Shown piece after piece: positions 16,763 through 25,053 of a stretch of 64,000 nucleotides of DNA. The notes under the pieces are model-generated. The model saw nothing but the letters and a program-made list of their open reading frames with translations, was not told the DNA's origin and searched no databases. The DNA is from CAYRML01 sp050942825 (GTDB taxonomy: Bacteria; Bacillota; Dehalobacteriia; UBA4068), in assembly GCA_050942825.1 (NCBI GenBank), contig JBMNOA010000002.1, forward strand, positions 6,177 through 70,176, written 5' to 3'. The translations under genes and the position numbers were made by a program. Each line of letters starts with the position of its first letter. The stretch's first letter is position 1.

Positions 16763-17161
16763 ATGGTAGTTACCGATCCTATCGCCGATTTCTTAACTAG
16801 GATAAGAAATGCAAATATAGTTTATATGGATAAGGTAGAAATACCCGCTTCAAAAACTAAATTGGGCATGGCTAATATTCTAAAAGAAGAAGGCTTCATT
16901 AAAGATGTGGAATATATCGAGGATGGAAAACAAGGTATAGTCCGTTTGTATCTTAAATATGGCAATAATAAAGAAAAAGTTATTACTGGCTTGAAAAGAA
17001 TATCCCGTCCGGGATTGCGTGTTTATGCCAGAAAAGATGAGCTACCCAAAGTATTAGGTGGTTTGGGGATTGCCATCATTTCTACTTCAGCCGGTCTGAT
17101 GACTGATAAAATGGCCAGAAAACAAGGGTTTGGCGGAGAAGTTCTCTGCTATATCTGGTAG
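16763..17161 (+). CDS. rpsH: 30S ribosomal protein S8
   Basis: S8 binds helix 21 of 16S rRNA and represses the spc operon in Escherichia coli. The 132-residue product begins MVVTDPIADFLTRIRNAN and ends with the family tail GGEVLCYIW. AAGGAGG precedes the ATG. I see no S8-site mimic in the intergenic sequence by eye. Confidence 0.97.
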   Translation: MVVTDPIADFLTRIRNANIVYMDKVEIPASKTKLGMANILKEEGFIKDVEYIEDGKQGIVRLYLKYGNNKEKVITGLKRISRPGLRVYARKDELPKVLGGLGIAIISTSAGLMTDKMARKQGFGGEVLCYIW

Positions 17162-17189
17162 TCGGTCAAGACATATAGGAGGTGTAAAG

Positions 17190-17729
17190 ATGTCGAGAAT
17201 TGGCAAAATGCCTATAAATGTTCCGGCCGGAGTAACTGTGACCATCAGTGGAAATGCCGTAGAGGTCAAAGGACCTAAAGGCACTTTGAAACGGTCTTTT
17301 TCTCCGGAAATTAAAGTTACCTTGGAAAATGATGTTTTGACCGTTACCCGTGATAGCGACGAGCCTAAGCATCGTTCTTTGCACGGTTTGACAAGAGCAT
17401 TGCTTTACAATATGGTAACTGGTGTTACGCAAGGTTTCGATAAGAATCTGGAATTGGTGGGTGTTGGTTACCGTGCCGCCAAACAAGGTAATAAATTATC
17501 TCTGCAAGTGGGTTTTTCCCATCCTGTAGAAGTTGATCCAGGTGATGATTTGCAAGTAGAAGTACTTGCTCCCAATAAAATTCAGGTCAAAGGTATTGAC
17601 AAAGAAAAAGTTGGTGCTTTAGCCGCTAATATCAGAAACATCCGTCCGCCTGAACCTTATAAAGGCAAAGGTATCCGTTATGCCGGCGAAGTAGTCAAAC
17701 GTAAGGCCGGTAAAGCAGGCGCTAAATAA
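17190..17729 (+). CDS. rplF: 50S ribosomal protein L6
   Basis: L6 has two related domains and sits near the sarcin-ricin loop. From ATG 17190 the protein has 179 residues, starts MSRIGKMPINVPAGVTV and ends with RPPEPYKGKGIRYAGEVV plus a basic tail. A longer frame back to 17130 overlaps rpsH and lacks a ribosome site, while TAGGAGGTG lies just before 17190. Confidence 0.97.
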   Translation: MSRIGKMPINVPAGVTVTISGNAVEVKGPKGTLKRSFSPEIKVTLENDVLTVTRDSDEPKHRSLHGLTRALLYNMVTGVTQGFDKNLELVGVGYRAAKQGNKLSLQVGFSHPVEVDPGDDLQVEVLAPNKIQVKGIDKEKVGALAANIRNIRPPEPYKGKGIRYAGEVVKRKAGKAGAK

Positions 17730-17798
17730 TTTAGTCTCAGTTAAACCACTGTGAAGAAGGGATATAATCCTTTGGAGTGGTTGGAAGGAAGTGAAACG

Positions 17799-18161
17799 AT
17801 GTTCAAGAAAATCAATAGAAAAGCTATCAGAGCGAAAAAACATTATCGCATCCGCAAAAATATTATTGGCACCGCCGAGTGTCCTCGTTTGGCAGTTTTT
17901 CGCAGCGCCAAGCATATTTATGCGCAAGTGATCGACGATAATAAAGGAGTTACTTTGGCAGCAGCATCTTCTTTGGACGCTTCTTTAAAAGGTACCTATG
18001 GCGGAAATAAAGAAGCCGCTAATAAGGTTGGTTTGCTGATTGCGGAAAAAGCTAAAGCAAATAATATTACAAAAGTAGTATTTGACCGTGGCGGGCTTCT
18101 CTATCATGGCAGAATAGCAGCTTTGGCTGATGGCGCCAGAGAAGGCGGCCTGGAGTTTTAA
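17799..18161 (+). CDS. rplR: 50S ribosomal protein L18
   Basis: L18 binds 5S rRNA with L5. The 120-residue product has HYRIRKNIIGTAECPRLAVF and VVFDRGGLLYHGRIAALAD. The start is ATG 17799 behind GGAAGGAAGTG. The open frame from GTG 17751 adds 16 residues without homology and is rejected. The gap after rplF is 69 bases, larger than its neighbours. Confidence 0.96.
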   Translation: MFKKINRKAIRAKKHYRIRKNIIGTAECPRLAVFRSAKHIYAQVIDDNKGVTLAAASSLDASLKGTYGGNKEAANKVGLLIAEKAKANNITKVVFDRGGLLYHGRIAALADGAREGGLEF

Positions 18162-18178
18162 GCGAAGGAGGGTAATCG

Positions 18179-18679
18179 ATGGCAAGAATAGATGCCAGCA
18201 ATTTAGAATTAACAGAAAGAGTAGTTAATATCAACCGTGTGGCCAAAGTGGTCAAAGGCGGTCGTCGCTTCAGCTTCAGCGCCTTGGTGGTAGTTGGTGA
18301 TGGTAATGGTAATGTCGGCGCCGGTTTGGGTAAAGCAGGGGAAGTTCCTGAAGCAATCAAAAAAGGCGTAGAAGATGCCAAAAAGAACATGATCCATGTT
18401 CCCGTTATCAATGGTACCATTCCTCATGCTGTGGTTGGACGTTATGGTGCGGGTAAAGTACTTTTGAAACCTGCCGCAGAAGGTACCGGAGTTATCTCCG
18501 GCGGCCCTGTGCGTGCGGTGTTGGAATTGGCAGGATATAAAAATATTCTGACCAAATCTTTGGGTTCCAATAATTCTATCAATATGGTTCGAGCTACTAT
18601 GGAAGGTTTGCAATCCATGAAAACTATTGAAGAAGTGAGCCGCTTAAGAGGCTTAATTCCGGAACAAATATTGGGTTAG
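18179..18679 (+). CDS. rpsE: 30S ribosomal protein S5
   Basis: S5 helps decoding fidelity at the mRNA entry site. The 166-residue protein has the double-stranded-RNA-like domain with VVKGGRRFSFSALVVVGDGN, site of spectinomycin resistance changes; nothing unusual is seen there. The C-terminal SLGSNNSINMVRATMEGL is typical. GAAGGAGGG precedes the ATG. Confidence 0.97.
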   Translation: MARIDASNLELTERVVNINRVAKVVKGGRRFSFSALVVVGDGNGNVGAGLGKAGEVPEAIKKGVEDAKKNMIHVPVINGTIPHAVVGRYGAGKVLLKPAAEGTGVISGGPVRAVLELAGYKNILTKSLGSNNSINMVRATMEGLQSMKTIEEVSRLRGLIPEQILG

Positions 18680-18692
18680 GGGGAGAACTGAA

Positions 18693-18890
18693 ATGACAAA
18701 AATTAAAATAACCTTAACCAAAAGCCCTATCGGCTATAATAAAAACCAAAAAGCGATTTTAGCCTCTTTAGGATTGAGAAAGCTTAATTCCAGTGTTGTA
18801 CAAGAGGATACCAAAGATATCTTGGGTAAAACACAAAAAGTAGCTCATCTGGTCAAAGTAGAAACATTTGATGAACAAGAAGCAAAATAA
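18693..18890 (+). CDS. rpmD: 50S ribosomal protein L30
   Basis: A short 50S protein, 65 residues, slightly longer than the usual 58-60. It has KITLTKSPIGYNKNQKAIL and LGLRKLNSSVVQEDTKDIL, both family signatures. The extra residues are at the acidic C-terminus. It lies between rpsE and rplO as in other Firmicutes, behind a GGGGGAG site. Confidence 0.95.
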   Translation: MTKIKITLTKSPIGYNKNQKAILASLGLRKLNSSVVQEDTKDILGKTQKVAHLVKVETFDEQEAK

Positions 18891-18908
18891 AAGTAGGGAG
18901 GTGTGAGC

Positions 18909-19346
18909 ATGAAACTCAATCAATTATCCCCTGCTCCCGGTTCTCGCAAAAAAACTGTCAGAGTTGGTCGCGGTACTGGCTCCGGCGCAGGTAAAACATC
19001 CGGCAGAGGCCATAAAGGGCAAAATTCACGTGCCGGTGGTGGCGTTCGTCTCGGTTTTGAAGGCGGTCAAATGCCTTTACATCGTCGTTTACCAAAAAGA
19101 GGTTTTACTAATATCTTTGGCAAAGAAATTACTGAAGTGAGCCTGGAAGCATTAAATAAATTTGATAATGATACGGTTATTACAGCAGAGGTACTCTTGA
19201 CTTCCGGCATTATTAAAAATATTAAAGATGGAGTGAAAATCCTTGCCAATGGTGAATTAACAAAAAAACTCACCGTGCAAGTACCTACAACCAAAGGCGC
19301 AGCAGAAAAGATTACTGCCTTGGGTGGGAAGGTTGAGGTGATTTAA
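18909..19346 (+). CDS. rplO: 50S ribosomal protein L15
   Basis: L15 is a late 50S assembly protein. The 145-residue product starts MKLNQLSPAPGSRKK and has the glycine-rich region GRGTGSGAGKTSGRGHKGQN. The ATG at 18909 is preferred over the in-frame GTG at 18903 because AGGGAGG ends at 18901. Its stop TAA shares one base with the secY start (TAATG), so secY translation is probably coupled. Confidence 0.96.
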   Translation: MKLNQLSPAPGSRKKTVRVGRGTGSGAGKTSGRGHKGQNSRAGGGVRLGFEGGQMPLHRRLPKRGFTNIFGKEITEVSLEALNKFDNDTVITAEVLLTSGIIKNIKDGVKILANGELTKKLTVQVPTTKGAAEKITALGGKVEVI

Positions 19347-20602
19347 TGCTATCCGTATTTGTTAATGCCTGGAAAGTAGCAGAATTGCGCAAAAAAATCA
19401 TTTTTACTATCTTGATGTTTATCGTCTTCAGGATTGGTGCGCATATTCCTGTTCCGGGAATTGATACTGAAATCATCCAACAACTTTTAAGCTCTTCAAT
19501 ATTTGGCTTCGTTGATATTATTTCCGGCGGTGCCTTGAAGCAATTTACTGTGTTTGCTATGGGTATTATCCCATACATTAATGCTTCAATTATTCTCAAT
19601 CTTTTAACTATGGTGGTGCCGTATTTCGAGAAATTATCTAAAGAGGGCCCGGAAGGCCGCAAAAAAATGACTCAGATCACCCGTTATGGTACTGTAATTT
19701 TAGGTTTTGCACAGGCTTTAGCAATGTCATTTTATCTGAGAAGTGCCTTTGTTGATCCGAGTATCGGCTCTGTCTTTTTGGTAGCTCTTACGCTTACGGC
19801 CGGTACTGTATTCTTGATGTGGTTAGGCGAATTGATTACTGATAAAGGTATCGGTAATGGTATATCTTTAATCATCTTTGCTGGTATCGTTGTCAACTTG
19901 CCTTCCCAAATCGGTTCTATGACCCAATATGTTAAAACCGGTGAGGCCAGTATTGTTACAGTAGTTTTGTTTGTGTTGATTGCCCTATTTGTTATTGCTG
20001 GTATAGTAGCAGTGCAGGAGGGCCAAAGACGTATACCTGTTCAATATGCCAAAAGAGTTGTGGGCAGGAAAATGTATGGTGGCCAGAGCACTTATATACC
20101 AATGAAGATCAATCAAGCCGGCGTTATCCCCATCATCTTCGCTATGGCTATATTGACTCTTCCTGCTCTTTTAGCGGGCTTGTTTGAGCAAAGCAGTTCT
20201 ATAGCTGCCTTCATTTCCACGATTTTTGGTTTCCAACATCCTGTATACATGGTTTGTTACGCACTTTTAATCTTAGCATTTACCTATTTTTATACCGCCG
20301 TAACATTCAATGTTCCGGATATTGCCGACAATCTGAAAAAATATGGCGGATTTATTCCCGGATTGCGTCCGGGTAAACCTACTGTAGACTATTTAGATAA
20401 GGTTCTTTCCCGTATTACTTTTGCGGGAGGTCTTTTCTTAGCATTTATTGCTCTCTTACCTAGTATTGCTATGGGGGTTACGGGACTTAACTTCTATTTT
20501 GGTGGTACATCCTTGCTGATTGCCGTTGGCGTAGCTTTGGATACTATGAAGCAGGTAGAATCTCAGCTCTTAATGCGGCATTATCAAGGGTTTATGAAAT
20601 AG
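19346..20602 (+). CDS. secY: Preprotein translocase channel SecY
   Basis: SecY forms the membrane channel of the general secretion pathway with SecE and SecG. The 418-residue protein shows about ten hydrophobic segments. It has GAHIPVPGID near the N-terminus, SGGALKQFTVFAMGI for the plug region, and RIPVQYAKRVVGRKMYGG in the cytosolic loop that contacts the ribosome and SecA. It overlaps rplO by one base, and adk follows after 15 bases. Confidence 0.98.
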   Translation: MLSVFVNAWKVAELRKKIIFTILMFIVFRIGAHIPVPGIDTEIIQQLLSSSIFGFVDIISGGALKQFTVFAMGIIPYINASIILNLLTMVVPYFEKLSKEGPEGRKKMTQITRYGTVILGFAQALAMSFYLRSAFVDPSIGSVFLVALTLTAGTVFLMWLGELITDKGIGNGISLIIFAGIVVNLPSQIGSMTQYVKTGEASIVTVVLFVLIALFVIAGIVAVQEGQRRIPVQYAKRVVGRKMYGGQSTYIPMKINQAGVIPIIFAMAILTLPALLAGLFEQSSSIAAFISTIFGFQHPVYMVCYALLILAFTYFYTAVTFNVPDIADNLKKYGGFIPGLRPGKPTVDYLDKVLSRITFAGGLFLAFIALLPSIAMGVTGLNFYFGGTSLLIAVGVALDTMKQVESQLLMRHYQGFMK

Positions 20603-20617
20603 TGCAGGAGGATGCAT

Positions 20618-21271
20618 ATGAAAATAGTTTTATTAGGACCTCCCGGTGCCGGTAAAGGCACACAGGCAGAGGTTTTGGTCAAAAAACTTTTTTTACCGCA
20701 TATTTCTACTGGAGATATGTTCAGAGCTGCTATCAGCTCCGGCACTCCCTTAGGAGCAGAAGCAAAATCTTATATGGATAAAGGACTTTTGGTTCCTGAT
20801 GAAGTGACAATAGGTATTATCAAGGATCGTATCAGTCAGGCTGACTGTAAAGAAGGATTTCTTTTAGATGGATTCCCCCGTACAGTCAAACAAGCGGAAG
20901 CTCTTGATGAGCTTTTGGCCCAAATGAATGACAAGCTGACAGCTGTTTTGAATATCAACGTTCCCCTTGATAAACTGATCACCCGTTTAACAGGTAGAAG
21001 AATGTGTCGTAAATGCGGCAATATTTATCATTTGCTTTACAACCCTCCCAACGTAGAAGATGTTTGTGACGTTTGCGGTGGAGAGCTTTATCAGCGTAGT
21101 GACGATAAAGAAGAAACAGTCAAAAACCGTTTAAAGGTTTATGAGGAACAAACGGCGCCTCTTATTGCCTATTATGAACAAAAAAACATCTTGCATAATA
21201 TTGATGGAGATCAACCCATCAACGCCGTTATGTTGGATTTAGGCAAGGCTTTGGGGCAAAACTGGAATTAA
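20618..21271 (+). CDS. adk: Adenylate kinase, zinc-binding long form
   Basis: Adenylate kinase equilibrates ATP, ADP and AMP. The 217-residue product has the P-loop GPPGAGKGT at residues 8-16 and DGFPRT near 84-89. The LID domain carries four cysteines (C130, C133, C150, C153), the structural zinc site of Gram-positive enzymes. ATG 20618 is used because AGGAGG at 20606-20611 gives correct spacing; the ATG at 20612 is too close. The map gene that commonly follows adk is absent. Confidence 0.97.
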   Translation: MKIVLLGPPGAGKGTQAEVLVKKLFLPHISTGDMFRAAISSGTPLGAEAKSYMDKGLLVPDEVTIGIIKDRISQADCKEGFLLDGFPRTVKQAEALDELLAQMNDKLTAVLNINVPLDKLITRLTGRRMCRKCGNIYHLLYNPPNVEDVCDVCGGELYQRSDDKEETVKNRLKVYEEQTAPLIAYYEQKNILHNIDGDQPINAVMLDLGKALGQNWN

Positions 21272-21390
21272 TAATCATGCAAATATAAAACAATCTCAAG
21301 TCATAACCTTGGATAATAGCGTTGACAGGTTGTTTGTGGATAGGCATAGCTTTTGCAATCAATATTAAATTCATATCTATAGGTGGACCA

Positions 21391-21717
21391 ATGAAAATAG
21401 AGAATGAAAAACTTAATAATTTTGATTGTAAATGGGAGATAAATAATAAGCTGTCATTATGTCCTGGACAATTAGTCAGGTCTAAACAAGGCAGAGATCA
21501 GGGGGAATTTTATCTGGTTTATGCCATAACAAACGATTGTCTTTGGTTGGTGGATGGCCGCAAAAGAAGGGTCGAAAACCCCAAAAAGAAAAATCGTCGT
21601 CATTTGCAACATATCAATAAGGTAGCGGCTGACTTTGCTGATATGTTAGCAAAGGGTCAACCCGTCACAAACGAAGATGTCAGAAGAGCTATGTCCAACC
21701 TCTTAGATGAGCAGTAA
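21391..21717 (+). CDS. KOW-domain RNA-binding protein of the infA region
   Basis: A 108-residue basic protein. The segment LCPGQLVRSKQGRDQGEFYLV followed by DGRKRRVENPKKKNRRHL looks like a KOW/SH3-like RNA-binding fold. In several Clostridia a protein of this kind lies between map and infA, and some annotations call it ribosomal-L14e-like. ATG 21391 follows AGGTGG; the longer frame from TTG 21322 begins within a possible -35 box and is rejected. The C-terminal 40 residues look helical and have no motif I recognise. The exact role is unknown, but its place implies translation. Confidence 0.8.
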   Translation: MKIENEKLNNFDCKWEINNKLSLCPGQLVRSKQGRDQGEFYLVYAITNDCLWLVDGRKRRVENPKKKNRRHLQHINKVAADFADMLAKGQPVTNEDVRRAMSNLLDEQ

Positions 21718-21759
21718 CTGCCATAAAGAGAAAAAGGAATTTGACAAGGAGGACGAAAC

Positions 21760-21978
21760 ATGTCTAAACAAGACGGAATAGAAATAGATGGTACTGTTGT
21801 TGAGCCATTGCCAAATGCCATGTTCAAGGTAGAGCTGGCAAACGGACATAAAGTATTGGCTCATATTTCCGGCAAAATACGCACTAATTATATTCGTATC
21901 CTGCCCGGAGACAAAGTGACGGTAGAATTATGTCCCTATGATTTAACCAGGGGCAGAATTATCTATCGCTACAAATAA
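21760..21978 (+). CDS. infA: Translation initiation factor IF-1
   Basis: IF-1 occupies the A site during initiation. The 72-residue OB-fold protein has the normal length. It reads IEIDGTVVEPLPNAMFKVEL and ends DLTRGRIIYRYK, both diagnostic. AAGGAGG precedes the ATG. rpmJ follows after 55 bases. Confidence 0.97.
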   Translation: MSKQDGIEIDGTVVEPLPNAMFKVELANGHKVLAHISGKIRTNYIRILPGDKVTVELCPYDLTRGRIIYRYK

Positions 21979-22033
21979 TTGATTCAAAAGTCAGATTTGG
22001 CTTTTGCTTGACAAAAGCAAAGGAGGATTGGGT

Positions 22034-22147
22034 ATGAAAGTCAGAGCTTCTGTTAAACCCATCTGTGAAAAATGTAAAATTATTAAAAGACGTGGTAAAG
22101 TAATGGTTATTTGCCGTAATACCAAGCATAAACAAACCCAAGGCTAA
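22034..22147 (+). CDS. rpmJ: 50S ribosomal protein L36, zinc form
   Basis: A 37-residue protein read directly from the sequence. It starts MKVRASVKPICEKCK and ends in RNTKHKQTQG. Cysteines 11, 14 and 27 and histidine 32 form the zinc knuckle of the C+ form. AAAGGAGG lies just before the ATG. It fills the expected place between infA and rpsM. Confidence 0.96.
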   Translation: MKVRASVKPICEKCKIIKRRGKVMVICRNTKHKQTQG

Positions 22148-22193
22148 GCCCGTCAAAAAACTGTAGAAAAACTTGTGGAGGTGTGTAAAATAA

Positions 22194-22565
22194 ATGGCAC
22201 GTATTGCTGGCGTCGACCTGCCCAGAGATAAAAGGGTGGAAATTGGCTTGACCTATATTTTTGGCGTAGGCTTGACTACATCCAGAAAAATATTGGCACA
22301 GGCAGGTATAAATCCCGATACAAGGGTCAAAGATTTAACTGAGGATGAAGTTCTCAAAATCCGTGATATTTTAGATCGTACTTGCCAAGTCGAAGGTGAC
22401 TTGCGCAGGGATATTGCTTTGAATATAAAAAGGCTTACAGAAATTGGTTGCTATCGTGGCATCCGCCATCGTCGCGGTTTACCAGTGCGCGGGCAAAAAA
22501 CCAAAACTAATGCTCGTACCAGAAAAGGTCCGAAACGCACTGTGGGCGCTAAACGGAAAAAATAG
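22194..22565 (+). CDS. rpsM: 30S ribosomal protein S13
   Basis: S13 forms intersubunit bridges from the 30S head and contacts P-site tRNA. The 123-residue product begins MARIAGVDLPRDKRVEIGL and has the C-terminal GLPVRGQKTKTNARTRKGP tail that reaches the tRNA. GGAGGTG precedes the ATG. rpsK follows after 19 bases. Confidence 0.97.
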   Translation: MARIAGVDLPRDKRVEIGLTYIFGVGLTTSRKILAQAGINPDTRVKDLTEDEVLKIRDILDRTCQVEGDLRRDIALNIKRLTEIGCYRGIRHRRGLPVRGQKTKTNARTRKGPKRTVGAKRKK

Positions 22566-22584
22566 AGGAAGGGAGGTCTTTTGA

Positions 22585-22971
22585 TTGGCAAGAAGACAAA
22601 CTCGCAGAAAAAAAGAGAGAAAAAATATTGAAGTAGGCGTAGCACATATTCAATCTACTTTTAATAATACCTTAATTACTATCACCGATAAATTCGGTAA
22701 TGCTGTTTCGTGGTCCTCTGCAGGGGCTATGGGTTTTAAAGGCTCCCGGAAAAGCACACCTTTTGCCGCGCAAATGGCAGCAGAAGTTGCGGCCAAAGAA
22801 GCCATGGAAAATGGTATGCGCCAAGTGGAATGCTTGGTAAAAGGACCTGGTTCAGGCAGGGAGGCTGCCATTCGTTCACTGCAAGCTGCCGGTTTGGAAG
22901 TTAGCATGATTAAAGATGTAACTCCCATTCCCCATAATGGCTGCCGTCCACCCAAAAGAAGAAGAGTTTAG
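22585..22971 (+). CDS. rpsK: 30S ribosomal protein S11
   Basis: S11 lies on the 30S platform near the E site. The 128-residue product contains VAHIQSTFNNTLITITD and the C-terminal DVTPIPHNGCRPPKRRRV. The start is TTG behind GGGAGG, encoding ARRQTRRKKERKNIEVG after the initiator. It is packed tightly before rpsD, with an 11-base gap. Confidence 0.97.
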   Translation: MARRQTRRKKERKNIEVGVAHIQSTFNNTLITITDKFGNAVSWSSAGAMGFKGSRKSTPFAAQMAAEVAAKEAMENGMRQVECLVKGPGSGREAAIRSLQAAGLEVSMIKDVTPIPHNGCRPPKRRRV

Positions 22972-22982
22972 GAGGTTACTAA

Positions 22983-23609
22983 ATGGCTAGATATAAAGGC
23001 GCTGTTTGCCGCCTCTGCCGTCGTGAAGGTATGAAACTCTACCTTAAAGGTGACCGTTGCTATTCCGATAAATGCGCCGTAACTACTAAAGCGTATGCCC
23101 CGGGAGAGCATGGTCAATCTAGAAAGAAAGTTTCCGAGTATGGCATACAGTTGAGAGAAAAACAAAAAGTACGCCGTATCTATGGCGTATTGGAAAAACA
23201 ATTCCGTAATTATTTCCGTAAAGCCGAGAAGCAAAGAGGCGTTACCGGTGAGAATCTCTTGAGATTATTGGAGAGCCGTTTGGATAATGTAGTTTATCGT
23301 CTGGGCTTTGCTTCCTCCAGAGTTGATGCTCGCCAATTAGTCCGACACGGACATTTTACCGTCAATGGTAAAAAAGTAAATATCCCTTCCTATTTAGTTA
23401 AAATGGGAGATGTGATATCTGTCAAAGAAAAAAGCAGAACCTCTCCAAAAATCGAAGCCATTGCTGCTGCTCTTACCTCGCGTACGGCTCCGGCCTGGTT
23501 GGAAGTGGATAAAGAAAACTTGGTAGGTAAAGTAATTGCATTACCCACAAGAGAAGATATAGATCTGCCAATCGATGAGCAATTGATAATAGAACTTTAT
23601 TCCCGTTAA
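22983..23609 (+). CDS. rpsD: 30S ribosomal protein S4, zinc form
   Basis: S4 nucleates 30S assembly and in many bacteria controls translation of its operon. The 208-residue protein has an N-terminal cysteine cluster (C9, C12, C26, C31), the zinc-binding form. Its S4 RNA-binding domain includes RVDARQLVRHGHFTVNGK. AGGAGG overlaps the end of rpsK. rpoA follows after 38 bases. Confidence 0.97.
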   Translation: MARYKGAVCRLCRREGMKLYLKGDRCYSDKCAVTTKAYAPGEHGQSRKKVSEYGIQLREKQKVRRIYGVLEKQFRNYFRKAEKQRGVTGENLLRLLESRLDNVVYRLGFASSRVDARQLVRHGHFTVNGKKVNIPSYLVKMGDVISVKEKSRTSPKIEAIAAALTSRTAPAWLEVDKENLVGKVIALPTREDIDLPIDEQLIIELYSR

Positions 23610-23647
23610 TTTTTGCTGTTAATGCTCAAAAAAAGGAGGGCGATAAT

Positions 23648-24595
23648 GTGTTTGGAATAGAAAAGCCCAAAGTCCAATGTGTTGAAAAAACAGAGGATAA
23701 TTCTTATGGCAAATTTGTCATCGAACCTTTGGAGAGGGGTTACGGTATTACCTTAGGTAATGCCTTACGTCGGGTACTTTTATCTGCTTTGCCCGGAGCT
23801 GCTGTGACGGCTGTAAAAATTGAAGGTGTGCTGCATGAATTTTCTACAGCCCCTGGTGTAGTGGAGGATATCACCGATATCATCCTCAATCTTAAAGGTC
23901 TCTCTGTAAAAATGCATTGTGATGAGCCACAGGTAATCTATGTCGAGGCCAAAGGTCCGGGTGTTGTTACTGCCGCCGATATCCAATGTCCTGCTGGAGT
24001 AGATATATTGAATCACGATCATTATATAGCTACTTTGGATGATGATGGTTATCTGATGATGGAGATTTCCGTTGATAAAGGCCGCGGTTATGTCAGTGCC
24101 GAGAAGAATAAAAAAGAGAATCAACCTATCGGTATTATTCCTATTGATTCATTATTTTCCCCGGTTGTAAAAGTGAATTTTTTGGTAGAAGATACTAGGG
24201 TAGGACAACAAACGGACTATGATAAGCTAACTTTGGAAGTTTGGACGGACAAGACAATTGCCCCCGATGAAGCTATTAGTGCTTCTGCTCATATTTTAAG
24301 CGATTATCTCAATCTTTTTATCTTTCTTACTCAAAGTGCGCCTCCCGAGGTTGCTTTAGTGGAAAAAGAAGAAGACAAAAAGAATAAATTGCTGGAAATG
24401 ACTATTGAGGAATTGGATCTTTCTGTACGTTCTTATAACTGTTTAAAACGTGCCGGCATTCATACCACACAAGAATTAACGCAAAAAACCGAAGAGGAAA
24501 TGATGAAAGTCCGCAATTTAGGACGTAAATCATTGGAAGAAGTAATCAGCAAATTGCAAGAATTGGGATTGTCTTTAAGAAAAAGTGATGAATAA
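23648..24595 (+). CDS. rpoA: RNA polymerase alpha subunit
   Basis: Alpha is the assembly platform of RNA polymerase and its C-terminal domain contacts promoters and activators. The 315-residue product has the N-terminal domain with ERGYGITLGNALRRVLLSA. After an acidic linker (EKEEDKKNKLLEM) the C-terminal domain follows with KRAGIHTTQELTQKTEEEM and RNLGRKSLEEV. The start is GTG 23648, placed by AAAGGAGGG. It is followed by rplQ, the conserved end of the alpha operon. Confidence 0.98.
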   Translation: MFGIEKPKVQCVEKTEDNSYGKFVIEPLERGYGITLGNALRRVLLSALPGAAVTAVKIEGVLHEFSTAPGVVEDITDIILNLKGLSVKMHCDEPQVIYVEAKGPGVVTAADIQCPAGVDILNHDHYIATLDDDGYLMMEISVDKGRGYVSAEKNKKENQPIGIIPIDSLFSPVVKVNFLVEDTRVGQQTDYDKLTLEVWTDKTIAPDEAISASAHILSDYLNLFIFLTQSAPPEVALVEKEEDKKNKLLEMTIEELDLSVRSYNCLKRAGIHTTQELTQKTEEEMMKVRNLGRKSLEEVISKLQELGLSLRKSDE

Positions 24596-24625
24596 AGAAA
24601 GACCGAGAGCAAAGGAGGTTGTAAA

Positions 24626-24964
24626 ATGGCATACCGCAGATTAGGTGTGAAAAGCGCTCATCGTCGTTCTATGTTGCGTAATGCATCTACTTCCCTTTTG
24701 AAAAACGGTAAAATAGAAACTACCGAAGCTCGTGCCAAGGAATTGGCCAGTGTAGTGGATAAAATGATCACCTTGGGCAAACAAGGCGATTTGGCCGCTC
24801 GTCGCACTGCTTTGGCCTATCTTACCGAAGAAGATGTGGTGACTAAATTGTTTACTGAAATAGCTCCTAAATATGCCGACCGTCAAGGTGGTTATACCCG
24901 AATTATCCGTCTTGATCTGAGACGCGGGGACGCAGCTCAGATGGCTCTGGTGGAATTGGTATAA
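24626..24964 (+). CDS. rplQ: 50S ribosomal protein L17
   Basis: L17 lies near the exit tunnel. The 112-residue protein begins MAYRRLGVKSAHRRSMLRN and ends TRIIRLDLRRGDAAQMALVEL, the expected short bacterial form. AAAGGAGG precedes the ATG. A terminator hairpin follows, closing the long ribosomal block. Confidence 0.97.
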   Translation: MAYRRLGVKSAHRRSMLRNASTSLLKNGKIETTEARAKELASVVDKMITLGKQGDLAARRTALAYLTEEDVVTKLFTEIAPKYADRQGGYTRIIRLDLRRGDAAQMALVELV

Positions 24965-24991
24965 ACTATTTCTATTAATAACAAAAACGAG

Positions 24992-25028
24992 AGTCAGGGT
25001 AGATCGCCTATCCTGACTGCTTTATTTT
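24992..25028 (+). terminator. Intrinsic terminator after rplQ
   Basis: An 11-bp stem (24992-25002 with 25008-25018, one G-T pair) with a five-base loop is followed by TTTATTTT. It ends the ribosomal transcript. The ecfA1 start lies only 26 bases beyond, so the ECF genes may depend on read-through. Confidence 0.85.
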
Positions 25029-25053
25029 GCAGCACATTTTTTTGGAGCTACCT

